Assembly: GCA_965153355.1 (NCBI GenBank)
Contig: OZ231126.1
Location: 86,862,001-86,926,000, forward strand
Origin: Flaccisagitta enflata
Taxonomy: Eukaryota > Chaetognatha > Sagittoidea > Aphragmophora
Reading direction: 5' to 3'
Length of the DNA: 64,000 bases
The position numbers were made by a program, and so were the translations under genes. Shown in pieces: positions 55,483 to 64,000 of this stretch. The notes under the pieces were generated by a model, which worked only from the letters and a program-made list of their open reading frames with translations, searched no databases and was not told the DNA's origin. How positions within the stretch are numbered: the first letter of the stretch is position 1; the number at the start of each line of letters is the position of its first letter.

Positions 55483-56027
55483 TGGACGGTTTTTCATTAG
55501 AACGGGCCGCATTAAGCGACCCTGTGTTAAAAAGATACTACATTGGTGTATTTAGCGCTGATACAGTCCCACCTATACAGAAAAACATGGCATTTTTTGT
55601 GAATACTAGTAAATCAACAGATTTTGGCCAGCACTGGATAGCAGGTCATTCTCTTCGAGAAGATGGTGTTTTTGAATTCTTATGCAGTTTTGGTTCAAAA
55701 TTGAGTGAATATCCCCTTATAGAAAAAAGAGTAAAAGAGTATACTAATAAACAAGTGTATACATTCCCAAGACCCGTTCAGGTCAGCTGGTCCAGTAGTT
55801 GTGGTGGATTTGTTCTTTTTTTCCTCTTTTTTTGTGCCCGCAAAATGTATGGAGCTGAGATCCTAAAATCATTTTTCACTCCTGCCCCCTCACCCCAGCA
55901 ACTATATAAGTTTGACATTTTTGTTTTGAACATCATTACAACACTTTACAAACTTAGCTTCACACCTGCTCAGTTATTGCTTGACATTGATTTCCTTATA
56001 AAGCATAAGCAGAATGAAAAAAAATAA
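55479..56027 (+). CDS. Element B adenain-like cysteine protease, 182 aa
   Basis: GQHWIAGHSLREDGVFEFLC carries the catalytic His and the acidic partner, and SWSSSCGGFVLFFLFFCARK carries the catalytic Cys in the CGxFxxxF context of adenain/Ulp1-type proteases. The N-terminal LKRYYIGVFSADTVP fits the family's substrate-side strand. Length is close to the 180-200 residues usual for Maverick proteases. It would cleave hexon, penton and pVI-type precursors. The frame is intact. Confidence 0.85.
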   Translation: MMDGFSLERAALSDPVLKRYYIGVFSADTVPPIQKNMAFFVNTSKSTDFGQHWIAGHSLREDGVFEFLCSFGSKLSEYPLIEKRVKEYTNKQVYTFPRPVQVSWSSSCGGFVLFFLFFCARKMYGAEILKSFFTPAPSPQQLYKFDIFVLNIITTLYKLSFTPAQLLLDIDFLIKHKQNEKK

Positions 56028-56047
56028 TATATCATTAAAGGCAGAAA

Positions 56048-56434
56048 ATGGTGAAAAACAAGGCAGAGGAATTTTTCCAGTATTTAGTCCGAAAGAACCA
56101 AAGTGCATTGAAGGCTCCGACAAAAAAGAAGAAAGAAATGAAGAAAAAGGGTGGCAAAAAACAACGAGTGATGAAAGGTGGTGGGATGGGGAAAACAAAA
56201 AAGACCTCATCAAAAAAGAAGAAATCCAGCCAAAGAGGAGGGAAAAAGTCAACAGCACATCAAAAAGGCGGAAGAAAGAAGAAGAAAGGAGTCACAGCAC
56301 CTTACACAAGACAACAGCAAGTACCAGAAGCAGAAAGAACAACAGCAAGTCAGGCACTATCAAATGCAACCAAGGCTGGTCTTATACCCACATCAAAGCT
56401 TGGGTATTACCTTGGTGGAATCAAAGTAAACTGA
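56048..56434 (+). CDS. Lys-rich core-like protein, 128 aa
   Basis: An N-terminal helix (VKNKAEEFFQYLVRKNQSAL) is followed by about 55 residues of Lys/Gly/Ser repeats (KKKEMKKKGGKKQRV) and a less biased end LIPTSKLGYYLGGIKVN. Probably a DNA-condensing virion protein. An alternative overlapping frame starting at 56014 is longer (175 codons) and has a plausible donor at 56518 and acceptor at 56610 that would extend it. I prefer the 56048 frame because of its ordered C-terminus, but both remain possible. Confidence 0.5.
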   Translation: MVKNKAEEFFQYLVRKNQSALKAPTKKKKEMKKKGGKKQRVMKGGGMGKTKKTSSKKKKSSQRGGKKSTAHQKGGRKKKKGVTAPYTRQQQVPEAERTTASQALSNATKAGLIPTSKLGYYLGGIKVN

Positions 56435-57456
56435 AAAACTCACTCTTCATCCAGTGGCATCAAGGACCAAAAATCCCAAAAAAATCCAACTCCAAGAAAA
56501 GAAGGGCAGCAAAAAAGGTAAGCACTATTGCTGGTAAATGAGAAAATGAATTGAATAAGTTACTTATTTACTAAAAATACATCGTAGATTTTTATTTCCA
56601 TTCTTGCAGAAACCAAACTCCAACCGTGGTTCCAATAAAGAAATATCACTTTTGAATGGGTCCCAAATCATTGAAATGCAGCCTGAAGCAAACCCCTGGT
56701 GAGTCTTGTTGGAAAAAAAAGACCAGTATTGATCTTGATGGTGTTTTTCTTTTTTTAAGTTGTATGCTTTGAAAGTTTTTCTGTATGAAATAGATTTCAA
56801 TGTAGAAATATTGTTACCTTTTTAGATCTGGAAGATTTGTTTTGAAAAAAGTGTATAGTTTCAATAAAAGAATTTCTGTTGAATATATTTTTTGCCTATT
56901 TTTTCCTTATTGAAAATGAAAATGCAGTTATGTGTTGTTCTGCTCTTTTTTCAGATCTACAGCAGCGCTGCAATCTACAAATGCTCCCAACTTGTTTTCC
57001 CCATCACACCACAACTCATCTCACATTGTTTTAGCTACCACTCCAACAATGCTTCAATCTCCAGTTTCTCCCCCAATTACCTATCTCATCATTCCTCTAA
57101 TCACCATTTGTGCCTTTAATCATAATGTTTTAGAATTGTATCGATTGAAGTGTCTCTGTAAATATTGGTTGTAAATATGTTGCATTGTCTAGCTTTCTTT
57201 TGTAACTGACTTCCTGTACATATGTAGATAATAAAATGTAGATTTGTCTTGACAAATTGTGTTGATTTATTTACACATTTAGTTACAGTCACAAAACAAA
57301 TGAATAGGTAGTGGTAATAACTGTACAAGTACATGATTGCTATGGACATAAAGCGTAAGAAAATTTTACAACAGCGGAAAAGTGTATGAAGTTAATAAAA
57401 TAGCAAAAAAATCTTAGAAAGTCTTCTTACTCTGTACAAAATCAAATATGTCCATT
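56435..57456. other. 3' region of the plus-strand cluster; possible further exons and poly(A) signals
   Basis: Splice-like pairs are AAAAAAG|GTAAGC (56517/56518) with TTCTTGCAG (to 56610), and CCCTG|GTGAGT (about 56698) with TTTTTTCAG (about 56953), which opens a Ser/Thr/Pro-rich frame through about 57122. AATAAA-type signals occur at about 56866 and 57231. They would terminate plus-strand transcripts, and a TTTATT near 57255 could serve the convergent polymerase transcript. Confidence 0.4.
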
Positions 57457-57830
57457 TCAAAACAGTCTATTTACAAAAATGTTTACACAAGTACGTCTGC
57501 AGAAATAGGAGCATGTAAAATCAGGATGCATATGCAGTATGCATTTTACTAGCATTGATTCAGCATAACCCCAGCTCTCTATAAGCATCTGACTATCTAC
57601 CTGCATTTTAACAAGTATTTGTGCAGTATTTGGGCAGTATTTGTGCAGTATTTGGGCAGTAATTGGGCAGTATTTGGGCAGCATTTTGCCAGCTCTCTAT
57701 AAGCATCTGACCATCTAGCTGCATTTTACAAGTATCTAGGCGGTATTTAGGCAGTAATTGGGCAGTATTTGAACAGTATTTGGGCAGTATTTTGCCAGTG
57801 TTCAACCACTAAAACTCCATTGTACCAAGG
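57457..57830. repeat. GGGCAGTATTT minisatellite
   Basis: About ten copies of GGGCAGTATTT with TGTGCAGTATTT variants, at 57620-57680 and 57740-57800. They lie in two larger ~120-bp repeats that share GCCAGCTCTCTATAAGCATC and CTGCATTTTA. No gene. Confidence 0.85.
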
Positions 57831-57959
57831 AAATATTGATGGAAAAATGAACTAAGCAGTAAATGTGTATGAATTGTGTAACTGTAAAGATTTAGATTCA
57901 TGCATTTTGCCCCCCACCAACCCTCACAAATACAAAAAATTATACAAGGCATTGCGCCA

Positions 57960-58345
57960 TACACCATGCCTGGCAGCATGCCAGAAATGCCCCAGAACCC
58001 TTGCCCTGACATCACGTCAGGCACCATACCAGGCATCATGCCTGGCAACATGCTGGGCATGGTGCCCGACACCATGCTTGGCGTGGTGACTGGCACCATG
58101 ATCAGCATGGTGACTGGCACCATGATCAGCATGGTGACTGGCACCATGCTGGGCATGGTGACTGGCGGCACCATGCTGTGCATGATGACTGGCATGGTGA
58201 CTGGCATCATGCCAGGCACCTTGTTGGGCATCGCGCCGGGCACTGCACCAGGCACCGCGCCGGGCACCGCGCCGGGCATCGCGCCGGGTATCGCGCCGGG
58301 CACCGCGCCGGGCACCGCGCCGGGCATCGCGCCGGGCATCACAAT
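57960..58345. repeat. 12-bp minisatellite between convergent genes, open on both strands
   Basis: Degenerate units of CATGCCAGGCAC/CATGGTGACTGG grade into pure GCGCCGGGCACC/GCGCCGGGCATC at 58230-58340. Both strands stay open: plus encodes APGTAPGIAPG-like repeats, minus encodes MPGAVPGAMPGA-like repeats. The array starts about 70 bp beyond the 3' end of the polymerase gene. It is repeat-driven and not evidence of a protein. Confidence 0.9.
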
Positions 58346-58415
58346 GGGTTTGGGTATGGGTATGTTTCAGGTACTTTGTTGGGGTAAGGGCAAGGCATGT
58401 TAGTTGCAAGGGCAG

Positions 58416-61400
58416 TCACTCGTTGGCACACACTTTGTCCAACATCCCTTCCAGCACATCCCAGCATTCTTTTATCACCGGAATGTCTTTGTTTCCATAT
58501 GCCAGGCTTTTTTTCCCACATGGCAGCCAAAAACGCTTCACATCAAGCTTGTCAGTGACTTTTTTTTTGTACTGCTCCAAAGTCACTGTGTGATTTTTGC
58601 TCCTAATGCTTTTCATTTCATAGATCATTTCATATTTTTCATTTCCCAACAAAAAATTGAGATAATGCACAAATTTTAGGTCCATAAACTTTTGTGTAGC
58701 CCCTTTAATTCGACATTTTTCTCTTCCACTCAGCAGTGAAATTGAGTAAACCTTAGGTTTCAAAGCACAGAACATCATGATGTCCTCAGGAACATCAAAA
58801 GCCACACATGTGAGTCTTTTTTTGTTTGTTTTCTGTAAGTTTAGCAGGCGCAGCCGCTCATTTTCTTCGATTTCCATATTGAACCATGGATGGGTCTGGG
58901 CATCAAGATTGGAAGTGTCAAACTTTTCTGCCAAATCTCTTAAAGGAACAAAGACACTCTTAGGCCCTTCAGACCATGTGTGGACAGCCAGAATCGAGTC
59001 AGTATCCTGGTATGCAAAATCTGTTTTTATCGCATACTTCTCAAGTGTGATTTTCAGCGTATCATAGTAGTACCGCAGCATGTAGAGCTTGGAGAGCATA
59101 AGAATTTGAAAACCGAGGTACACAGCATTTTTGGCATAGAATCGTCGCTTGTGGAAGGTGACAAGGCCAGTGTGTTCTGTAAAAGCACTGTAAGACTTGA
59201 AGTGCAGCTTGCTTACCTGCTTCTTAAAGTCATTTTTTCCCAAAACCATTTTTGCATCCATATATTTTCTTGTACTAGACACAGACACCCCAAACAGAAA
59301 ATTACTGAGACCCTTAAAATTGTTCTGTTGCAGTTTTGTGGGGCTGATCTTTCTTTCATTTGCATTGAAGTCTACTGTTTCTGCCATGTAATTCTCCATT
59401 TCAAATTCAACTACCTGCGAAATTCTTTTCAGCTTCATTCCTTTTTCCAAGCAAAATTTCAAGTAGCGGTAATCCAGAATGATGTCCTTCTTGTCATACA
59501 ATGTGTTTACTAGCCGAGGGGTAGTCTCTGGAGTTTTCCCTAACTTCTTCATCAACTTTAACTGAAGAGGTGACATCATATCTTCAGTGATGACTCGCGT
59601 CTCAGGGCAAGGAGGGAACCCATCAAAATATGAATGAAGAGATTCACTGATTTCTAAATCACAAACTATGAGCAGGCCAATGTTTTGTGTTTCACCATTT
59701 TTTATCCGCTGGAAAGCAAATTCATCACACCAAGACCGCCAAATGCCATCTCTCACCATCAACTGAAAGTACTTCTGTATCATTTCACCTAACCACATAC
59801 AAAAGCCCCTGTATGCAAAATAGGATTTGCTCATGATTGATGCATAGAGACTTACTGCATCAGTAAATGAGATTTCCTTCTTCATTTTCAGGGGGTTAAA
59901 TCCAGGCAGATGCTCCACATTGGCCTTGCCCAGTTTTTCATTGCATTGAGTGATCCCACCAATACAACCTTTTTCAAACAGAGTAAAAATTGGTTTAGAC
60001 TGTATGCAATGGAGAGGTACTTTGAGCTTTTTCAGAAAATTTTGCCATGAAAACTGAGGTATACTGAGAAAAGCAGTTACATCAAGCTGAAATCGTTCAA
60101 AATATGCTTTACCTAATGTTCTAAGGCACTGTCCTAAAAGACATACATCTAATTCCAAATAGAAACGGGCATACAATTTTAAAGTCATAGGTTCATTCCT
60201 GTTTGCTGCATATTTTGACAGGTTCTCCCATACTTGTGTAGCAAAACCATGGTCTTCCACTGAAATACCCTCAGGCCTAAAAGCATCTTTCCACTCTTCT
60301 CTACTTGGCAGTTTTTCAGTTTCCAAAAACGAGATGTCAGTAAAATTATTATAAGGGAAAAAATTCTTTTGAGTAGCTTGCTTTGCATCAATGTATGGCG
60401 AATATCCTTGTCTTCTGAAGTAATCATGCACAAGTGGAAAAACTTGCTCAAAAGAGTGTCCTTGGTCTTTCATTTGGGCACTCAAATCAACCGATAAACT
60501 TGACAAGGATTGTGGCATCAGTGCATAGGAATCCTTGAAAGCCACTTGAGGCATATGGGAACAAAATTTTCTACCCTTCTCTCGAAACTCTAATGTTCCA
60601 GTTTCTGGATTTTTTGTGTGGCAATCATGACAAAATGGATCCACATATGCCACCAAATACTTATCTGCTGTCTTTGGGATAATGTTTATCTTTTTGATCA
60701 ATGGTTTGTCTGTTTCGAGTGATGCAAGCATAGTTTTAATTAAAAAATGCAGATCAAACCCAGCGCTGTTGTGCGCAAATGCATTAAAAATATGAAGCTG
60801 CCTTCGTGCAAAATTGCATGATCTACACTTTGCACCTACATACTGACCCCCATTAACGTGATCATGATCTCTCTGAGCAGGATTTTCATTTGTAAACAAA
60901 ATGGCACAATCCTGACAAGTTTTGGCTGCACGGAATTGAGCTTCTTCCTCCTTGGTTAGGGCATGACTTTCATAGATTTTCCGTATATCTCTTAGTCTAC
61001 TAAAAGCATCCTTTGCCTGAGAAAAAATGTCCAAAATCTAGTCCCTTATGCAATATTCACCTATTCTTATTTCATGTTTGAAAGGTGTTGTTTTGAGCAT
61101 TTTTACATGTTCTGTGTCTTTCTCATGACAATCTGGTAACCTAAAAGTCATTGCCAGTGCCATCTGAGGAACAAGCTCACTACTTAGGGTACTGCCCTCA
61201 CTTAATCTTTTTTTGTAACTGGTTTCAACATCATAAACACAAAAGAAAAGATTTTGCACACCACCCTTAAATTTATCATGAGAAATTGTTGGTTGCAGCA
61301 AAACTCCATCAGGACCTTTTTTTGGCTTTGGCATGACCATAGTTTGGAAATCTTCATTTGTAATCCGACAAAATTTTATATGATTCAAAAAAGTCCTGTG

Positions 61401-61418
61401 CTGTAAATTGATTTGCAT
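58416..61418 (-). pseudogene. Protein-primed DNA polymerase B, catalytic part
   Basis: Exo I is FCVYDVETSYKK (61418-61038 part). Exo II is FNAFAHNSAGFDLHFLIK. The polymerase motif A region is ISFTDAVSLYASIM. Motif B-like is QNNFKGLSNFLFG. Motif C is FAYQDTDSIL (YxDTDS). The C-terminal KRFWLPCGKKSLAYGNKDI is typical of Maverick pPolB. An in-frame TAG at 61038-61040 separates the Exo I part from the rest; the frame is otherwise continuous for 872 codons. It would replicate the element by protein priming. Motif A differs from the more usual DxNNLYG form. Confidence 0.9.
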
Positions 61419-61439
61419 ACATCGCCGGCAAATGAATTT

Positions 61440-61750
61440 TCAACCCCGTGATTTTGAAAGCTTGTAAAAATATCTCTCTACATCAAAAAGGCAAAAATGA
61501 CCTTTGCCTGCACCATTCTTAAAAAATAAAAGATCAATTTGACTTATTTGATACAGATAAACGAGACTTTCAAAGTTAGATGGCTTAGGTGGGTCATCAC
61601 AGAGCTCAACTAAGTGTGTAAGAGGTGACGCTGGAGCTTCTGTAACCAAAAATGGCACACTTTCATCTTCTGCTGAATCTCTGAACAACTGCCTCTGGTC
61701 TTCATCTGCCTCTTCTGTCTCCCATGTCTCTGTTTCCTCATCATCATCTT

Positions 61751-61781
<31 letters not shown>

Positions 61782-63158
61782 CTCCTCCACTATGTCTTCC
61801 TCTACTTCATTCTCATCATGACACAGTGATTGTTCTTCATTTTCAGCAAGCATGGATTCAACAATGGACTCAGGATTGTCTGCCCAAAATGTGAAAAATT
61901 GATCACTATCAGCTTCATACCCAAAGATATTGATGCATGTGTCCTTCAGACCAAGCGCCTTAACCAGTTTTTGCAAATTGTTTTTTGTCAATTGGAAAGG
62001 AAATTTTATTTTTTTTGTTTTTTCTCTCAAAATGGAAAACTCATCAAAATAGTTTTCATAAAGCCATGTTTCACTGATTTTTTTGTTTTTTTGGATGGCT
62101 CGTAACTGATCTCTAAAATCTGTACCCATTTCTAATGATCTTTTTCTCTCTTTCAAAAAAATGCTAATGCCCCAGAGGAGGCAGTAGTCGTCATTATAAT
62201 TTGGTATGTTGATGAAATAACCTGTCTTTTTGTTTCTTATCCGCCTTTGTAAATTTTTGGGCAATGGTATGTATGAGGCATTTGATACTGAGTTGGCCGA
62301 AAACATGCGCAACTTAACAGACATTAGATCAAGGACTCTCCATCCACTGCCATCTTTTGTGAAGGCTTCCACCCGCTCTTCACAATTCTCAATTATTTCA
62401 TCCAGCACTTCATCAATGTTTGATTCTGTGTTAAGGTGTTGATTTCCAGAATTTATCACCCGCACCTTGTCATGAAACACATTGCCAGTTGGGTCATCTT
62501 CATCCTCAAACAAGGGATTTTCTTGTCTGTACAACACATTGCTTTCCATATAAAATTTGACATTTTTGTCTTCTTTGACTCTCTCAGATAGTTCATCATG
62601 CAATTTTGTTCTAAGTTTAGAATAGAATTCAGCTGTATCATCAATCATTTTATTGCTTTTGTAGGTGACAAACTTACCCAAACCACCTTGAATACTTTTT
62701 TCTGACTTTGTAAAATCCCCATCTGGCTCAGCCCCACCTTGCTGATTTCTGTACACACCGGACTGAATGTGATCATTTTTTTCATTTTTTGTTAACTTTT
62801 TGCAGCAGTGAGGGCATTTTTCAGCACACTGGAGTGGCAACAAAACAGTATTTTTTTTCATGGTGTCACTTTTTGGTAAAAATAGACTACCTTGCATTTT
62901 TTCACATAGATTTCTAAACTTGTCATAAACTTTTTCTTTCCAATCAGAATCATGTTTCCTCATGTGGATATACTTATTTTTGCTGTTTAACCTAGGGCAG
63001 TATTTCCTACAGGTTGGGCAGTAGCCTGCAAGAAAGTTTGGATGTTTTTCAACCATATGTGATATTTTCATTGGTACAGAATCTAATTCTTTGCAGTTAC
63101 ACAATTCACAAACACTTTTATTCAGTAACACCTCCCCAATGTTGTTTCTCTGACACAA
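61440..63158 (-). pseudogene. PolB N-terminal region: zinc fingers and the GSGW domain
   Basis: Same frame as the catalytic part, separated from it by a TGA at 61440-61442. Just after the stop, the sequence FICRRCMQINLQHRTFLNHI carries a C..C...H...H/C finger. The 572 codons start with Cys/His pairs (VCELCNCKEL, YCPTCRKYCPRL, KCPHCCKKL). A domain GSGWRVLDLMSVKLRMFSAN follows, then SYIPLPKNLQRRI, GYFINIPNYNDDYCLLWGIS, known to me as a recurring module in front of invertebrate Maverick polymerases. A Glu/Asp run (GAGGAG-encoded, about 61745-61800) precedes the polymerase. Confidence 0.75.
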
Positions 63159-63169
63159 TGGATGTTTTG

Positions 63170-63315
63170 AGGAACAAGGCCGGATACACGGCCAATACCA
63201 GTTGCGGACGGGTGGGCAGGGGCGGAAATGCGCGTTATCACACTTTTTGACTCGTGGTCACGGACCGACGGACGGACAAAGGCTCTTATAGAGTTGCGTG
63301 TCCGCAACTAAAAAT
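63170..63315. mobile_element. MITE-like insertion in the PolB zinc finger
   Basis: AGTTGCGGAC (about 63200-63209) and GTCCGCAACT (about 63301-63310) form inverted ends. Between them are GGACCGACGGACGGAC, CAAAG and TATAGAGTTGCGTGT. It interrupts a C2H2 finger: CPQCRDKFRCKDDLFIH is on one side and SSKHPLCQ on the other. The right edge matches the repeat near 12540-12590. Exact ends are uncertain because 20-30 bp outside the inverted ends also do not fit the coding frame. Confidence 0.6.
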
Positions 63316-63649
63316 GTATGAATAAATCATCTTTACATCTGAATTTATCTCTACACTGTGGGCAATGAAAAGAATCAAAACCTGCACCTATTTGATAGCA
63401 TGAACTCGTTTTTTGTCTCTTTGGAAATGGTGCATTCTCAGCAGACAGTATTCTTTTGCAAAATCCTTCACCAATCCCAATCCCATTTTCTCTACCATGT
63501 TCAACGTCTTGAGTGTCTTTACTTGATGTTGAAGGGGATTGTTGACTTGCAGTTTCTTTAGGCAAATGCTTGTGATGTGGGACGACGTTGTTAGCTGTTG
63601 TTGCTGATTGTTCTCCAGGATGTTTGGATGTTCTTTCGCCATCTAACAT
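63308..63649 (-). pseudogene. First coding segment of the PolB gene (NLS plus zinc finger)
   Basis: The 113-codon frame has a Ser/Thr/Gln-rich N-terminus, a nuclear-localisation-like FPKRQKTSS, and the first half of a C2H2 finger (FHCPQCRDKFRCKDDLF). It ends prematurely because of the inserted repeat. Before the insertion it would have continued into the 63158-61440 frame. Confidence 0.65.
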
Positions 63650-63681
63650 ACAAATCAGGGTAAAATTGGAAGGAATTTTAC

Positions 63682-63714
63682 ATTTACATATGGTAAAAAC
63701 CTACAATCATATGT
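63682..63714. repeat. Short palindrome upstream of the tRNA-like sequence
   Basis: TTACATATG and CATATGTAA separated by about 15 nt, located between the polymerase 5' end and the tRNA-like sequence. Confidence 0.6.
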
Positions 63715-63716
63715 AA

Positions 63717-63788
63717 GCTCCAGTGGCGCAATTGGATAGCGCACCTGAAGCGCACAGGAGGTTGCGAGTTCAAGTCTCGCCTGGAGCA
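63717..63788 (+). tRNA. tRNA-like sequence with a shortened anticodon arm
   Basis: The acceptor stem GCTCCAG/CTGGAGC, D arm GCGC-AATTGGATA-GCGC and T arm GCGAG-TTCAAGT-CTCGC are perfect. A box (TGGCGCAATTGG) and B box (GAGTTCAAGTC) are present, and a T6 run at 63792-63797 could terminate Pol III. The anticodon arm is CCTG-AAGCGCA-CAGG: only four pairs, no U at position 33, and 2 nt shorter than normal. The body resembles animal tRNA-Ile(TAT) from memory. I therefore do not assign an anticodon. It could be a tRNA pseudogene or a tRNA-derived SINE head. Confidence 0.7.
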
Positions 63789-64000
63789 CTATTTTTTATC
63801 AAAATGTCTTGTTCAGTCTTATTTGGCAGCGTTTCCTGAAAAAGCCAATAACCCCCTTCATCTTTTACCCCTTTGAGACTCAAATATCAGCCTCAAAGCT
63901 AATATCACGGACTCAATGCTCAAATCCCAAGCTTCAGGCTTTAATCCTAGGTTACAGGCTAAAATGCTAAAGTTCAAATGCCAGCCTCAAGGTTCAAATG
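63789..64000. other. Right edge: degenerate CTCAAATGC-type repeats
   Basis: From about 63870, phrases like GACTCAAA, GCCTCAAAG, GCTCAAATCC, AGGCTAAAATGC and GTTCAAATGCCAGC recur every 12-20 bp, suggesting a diverged minisatellite that continues beyond the window. No gene. Confidence 0.5.

Larger units (their letters stand above)
49043..63720. mobile_element. Element B: Maverick/Polinton (adintovirus-like), near complete
   Basis: Plus-strand series: packaging ATPase, two small conserved Maverick proteins, integrase, penton, pVI-like, hexon, protease, Lys-rich protein (49415-56434). A convergent minus-strand gene encodes protein-primed DNA polymerase B (63649-58416). This is the full Maverick core set. 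About 14.3 kb of coding span is AT-rich, against GC-rich host sequence at 47.4-49.1 kb. Four in-frame stop codons and a MITE in the polymerase make the copy defective. I did not find terminal inverted repeats or a 6-bp target duplication, so the ends are only approximate (outer limits about 49.05 and 63.72 kb). Confidence 0.85.

Noticed and set aside
57809-58403. Antiparallel collagen-like or MPG-repeat proteins
   Set aside because: Both strands are open simply because the minisatellite unit is 12 bp; no start context, family or conservation evidence.

Overview
The window is animal nuclear DNA from a repeat-rich invertebrate, probably marine. The signs are GT-AG introns, non-LTR and BEL/Pao retrotransposons, DNA transposons, an extreme load of simple repeats, and two integrated Maverick/Polinton (adintovirus-like) elements. 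I cannot name the phylum. The simple-repeat load recalls crustaceans or lophotrochozoans, but that is only an impression. Genes with conventional host features are scarce. The best candidate is one GC-rich ORF at 47.65-49.04 kb, plus a tRNA-like sequence near the right edge.

Layout. 1-1020 is a minisatellite with a ~141 bp unit. 2054-4828 (minus strand) is a decayed BEL/Pao pol gene that ends at a 10-N gap. 4839-13601 is almost gene-free and made of long (GA)n/(CT)n, (TG)n, (TTTC)n and (GAA)n tracts. 13602-34118 is one giant inverted repeat (palindrome) whose exact centre is a ~200 bp hairpin at 25347-25546. Its outer arms are nearly identical. Each arm carries private insertions that the other arm lacks: an 8-bp-TSD transposon and a truncated LINE on the left, a TA-flanked MITE on the right. 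The unrecognised genes in the arms run on the right into Polinton-type genes (element A: integrase, penton-like, basic protein, hexon, adenain-like protease, a membrane peptide, and an Arg-rich 41-aa peptide; up to about 42.6 kb). The left arm is cut off inside one of these genes.

42.8-44.77 kb is a nested inverted-repeat element. 44.9-47.33 kb is a degenerate LINE on the minus strand. 47.65-49.04 kb is the host-like gene. 49.16-63.65 kb is element B, a more complete Maverick. Plus-strand genes there are packaging ATPase, two conserved small Maverick proteins, integrase, penton, pVI-like protein, hexon, protease and a Lys-rich protein. They are packed with 2-nt gaps or 4-nt overlaps behind a TATA box. 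A convergent minus-strand gene encodes protein-primed DNA polymerase B with zinc-finger modules. A tRNA-like sequence lies at 63717-63788.

How the parts fit together. ATPase, hexon, penton and protease are the virion morphogenesis module known in adintoviruses and Mavericks; integrase and PolB are the mobility and replication module. Both elements look inactivated. Element B has four isolated in-frame stop codons and no frameshift that I could find. Element A has three in-frame stops and about two frameshifts, and neither PolB nor ATPase is visible in it. The most unusual structures are the giant palindrome with its hairpin centre, a hairpin-containing intron whose two splice junctions lie in a 13-bp direct repeat, and the phage-like gene packing of element B.
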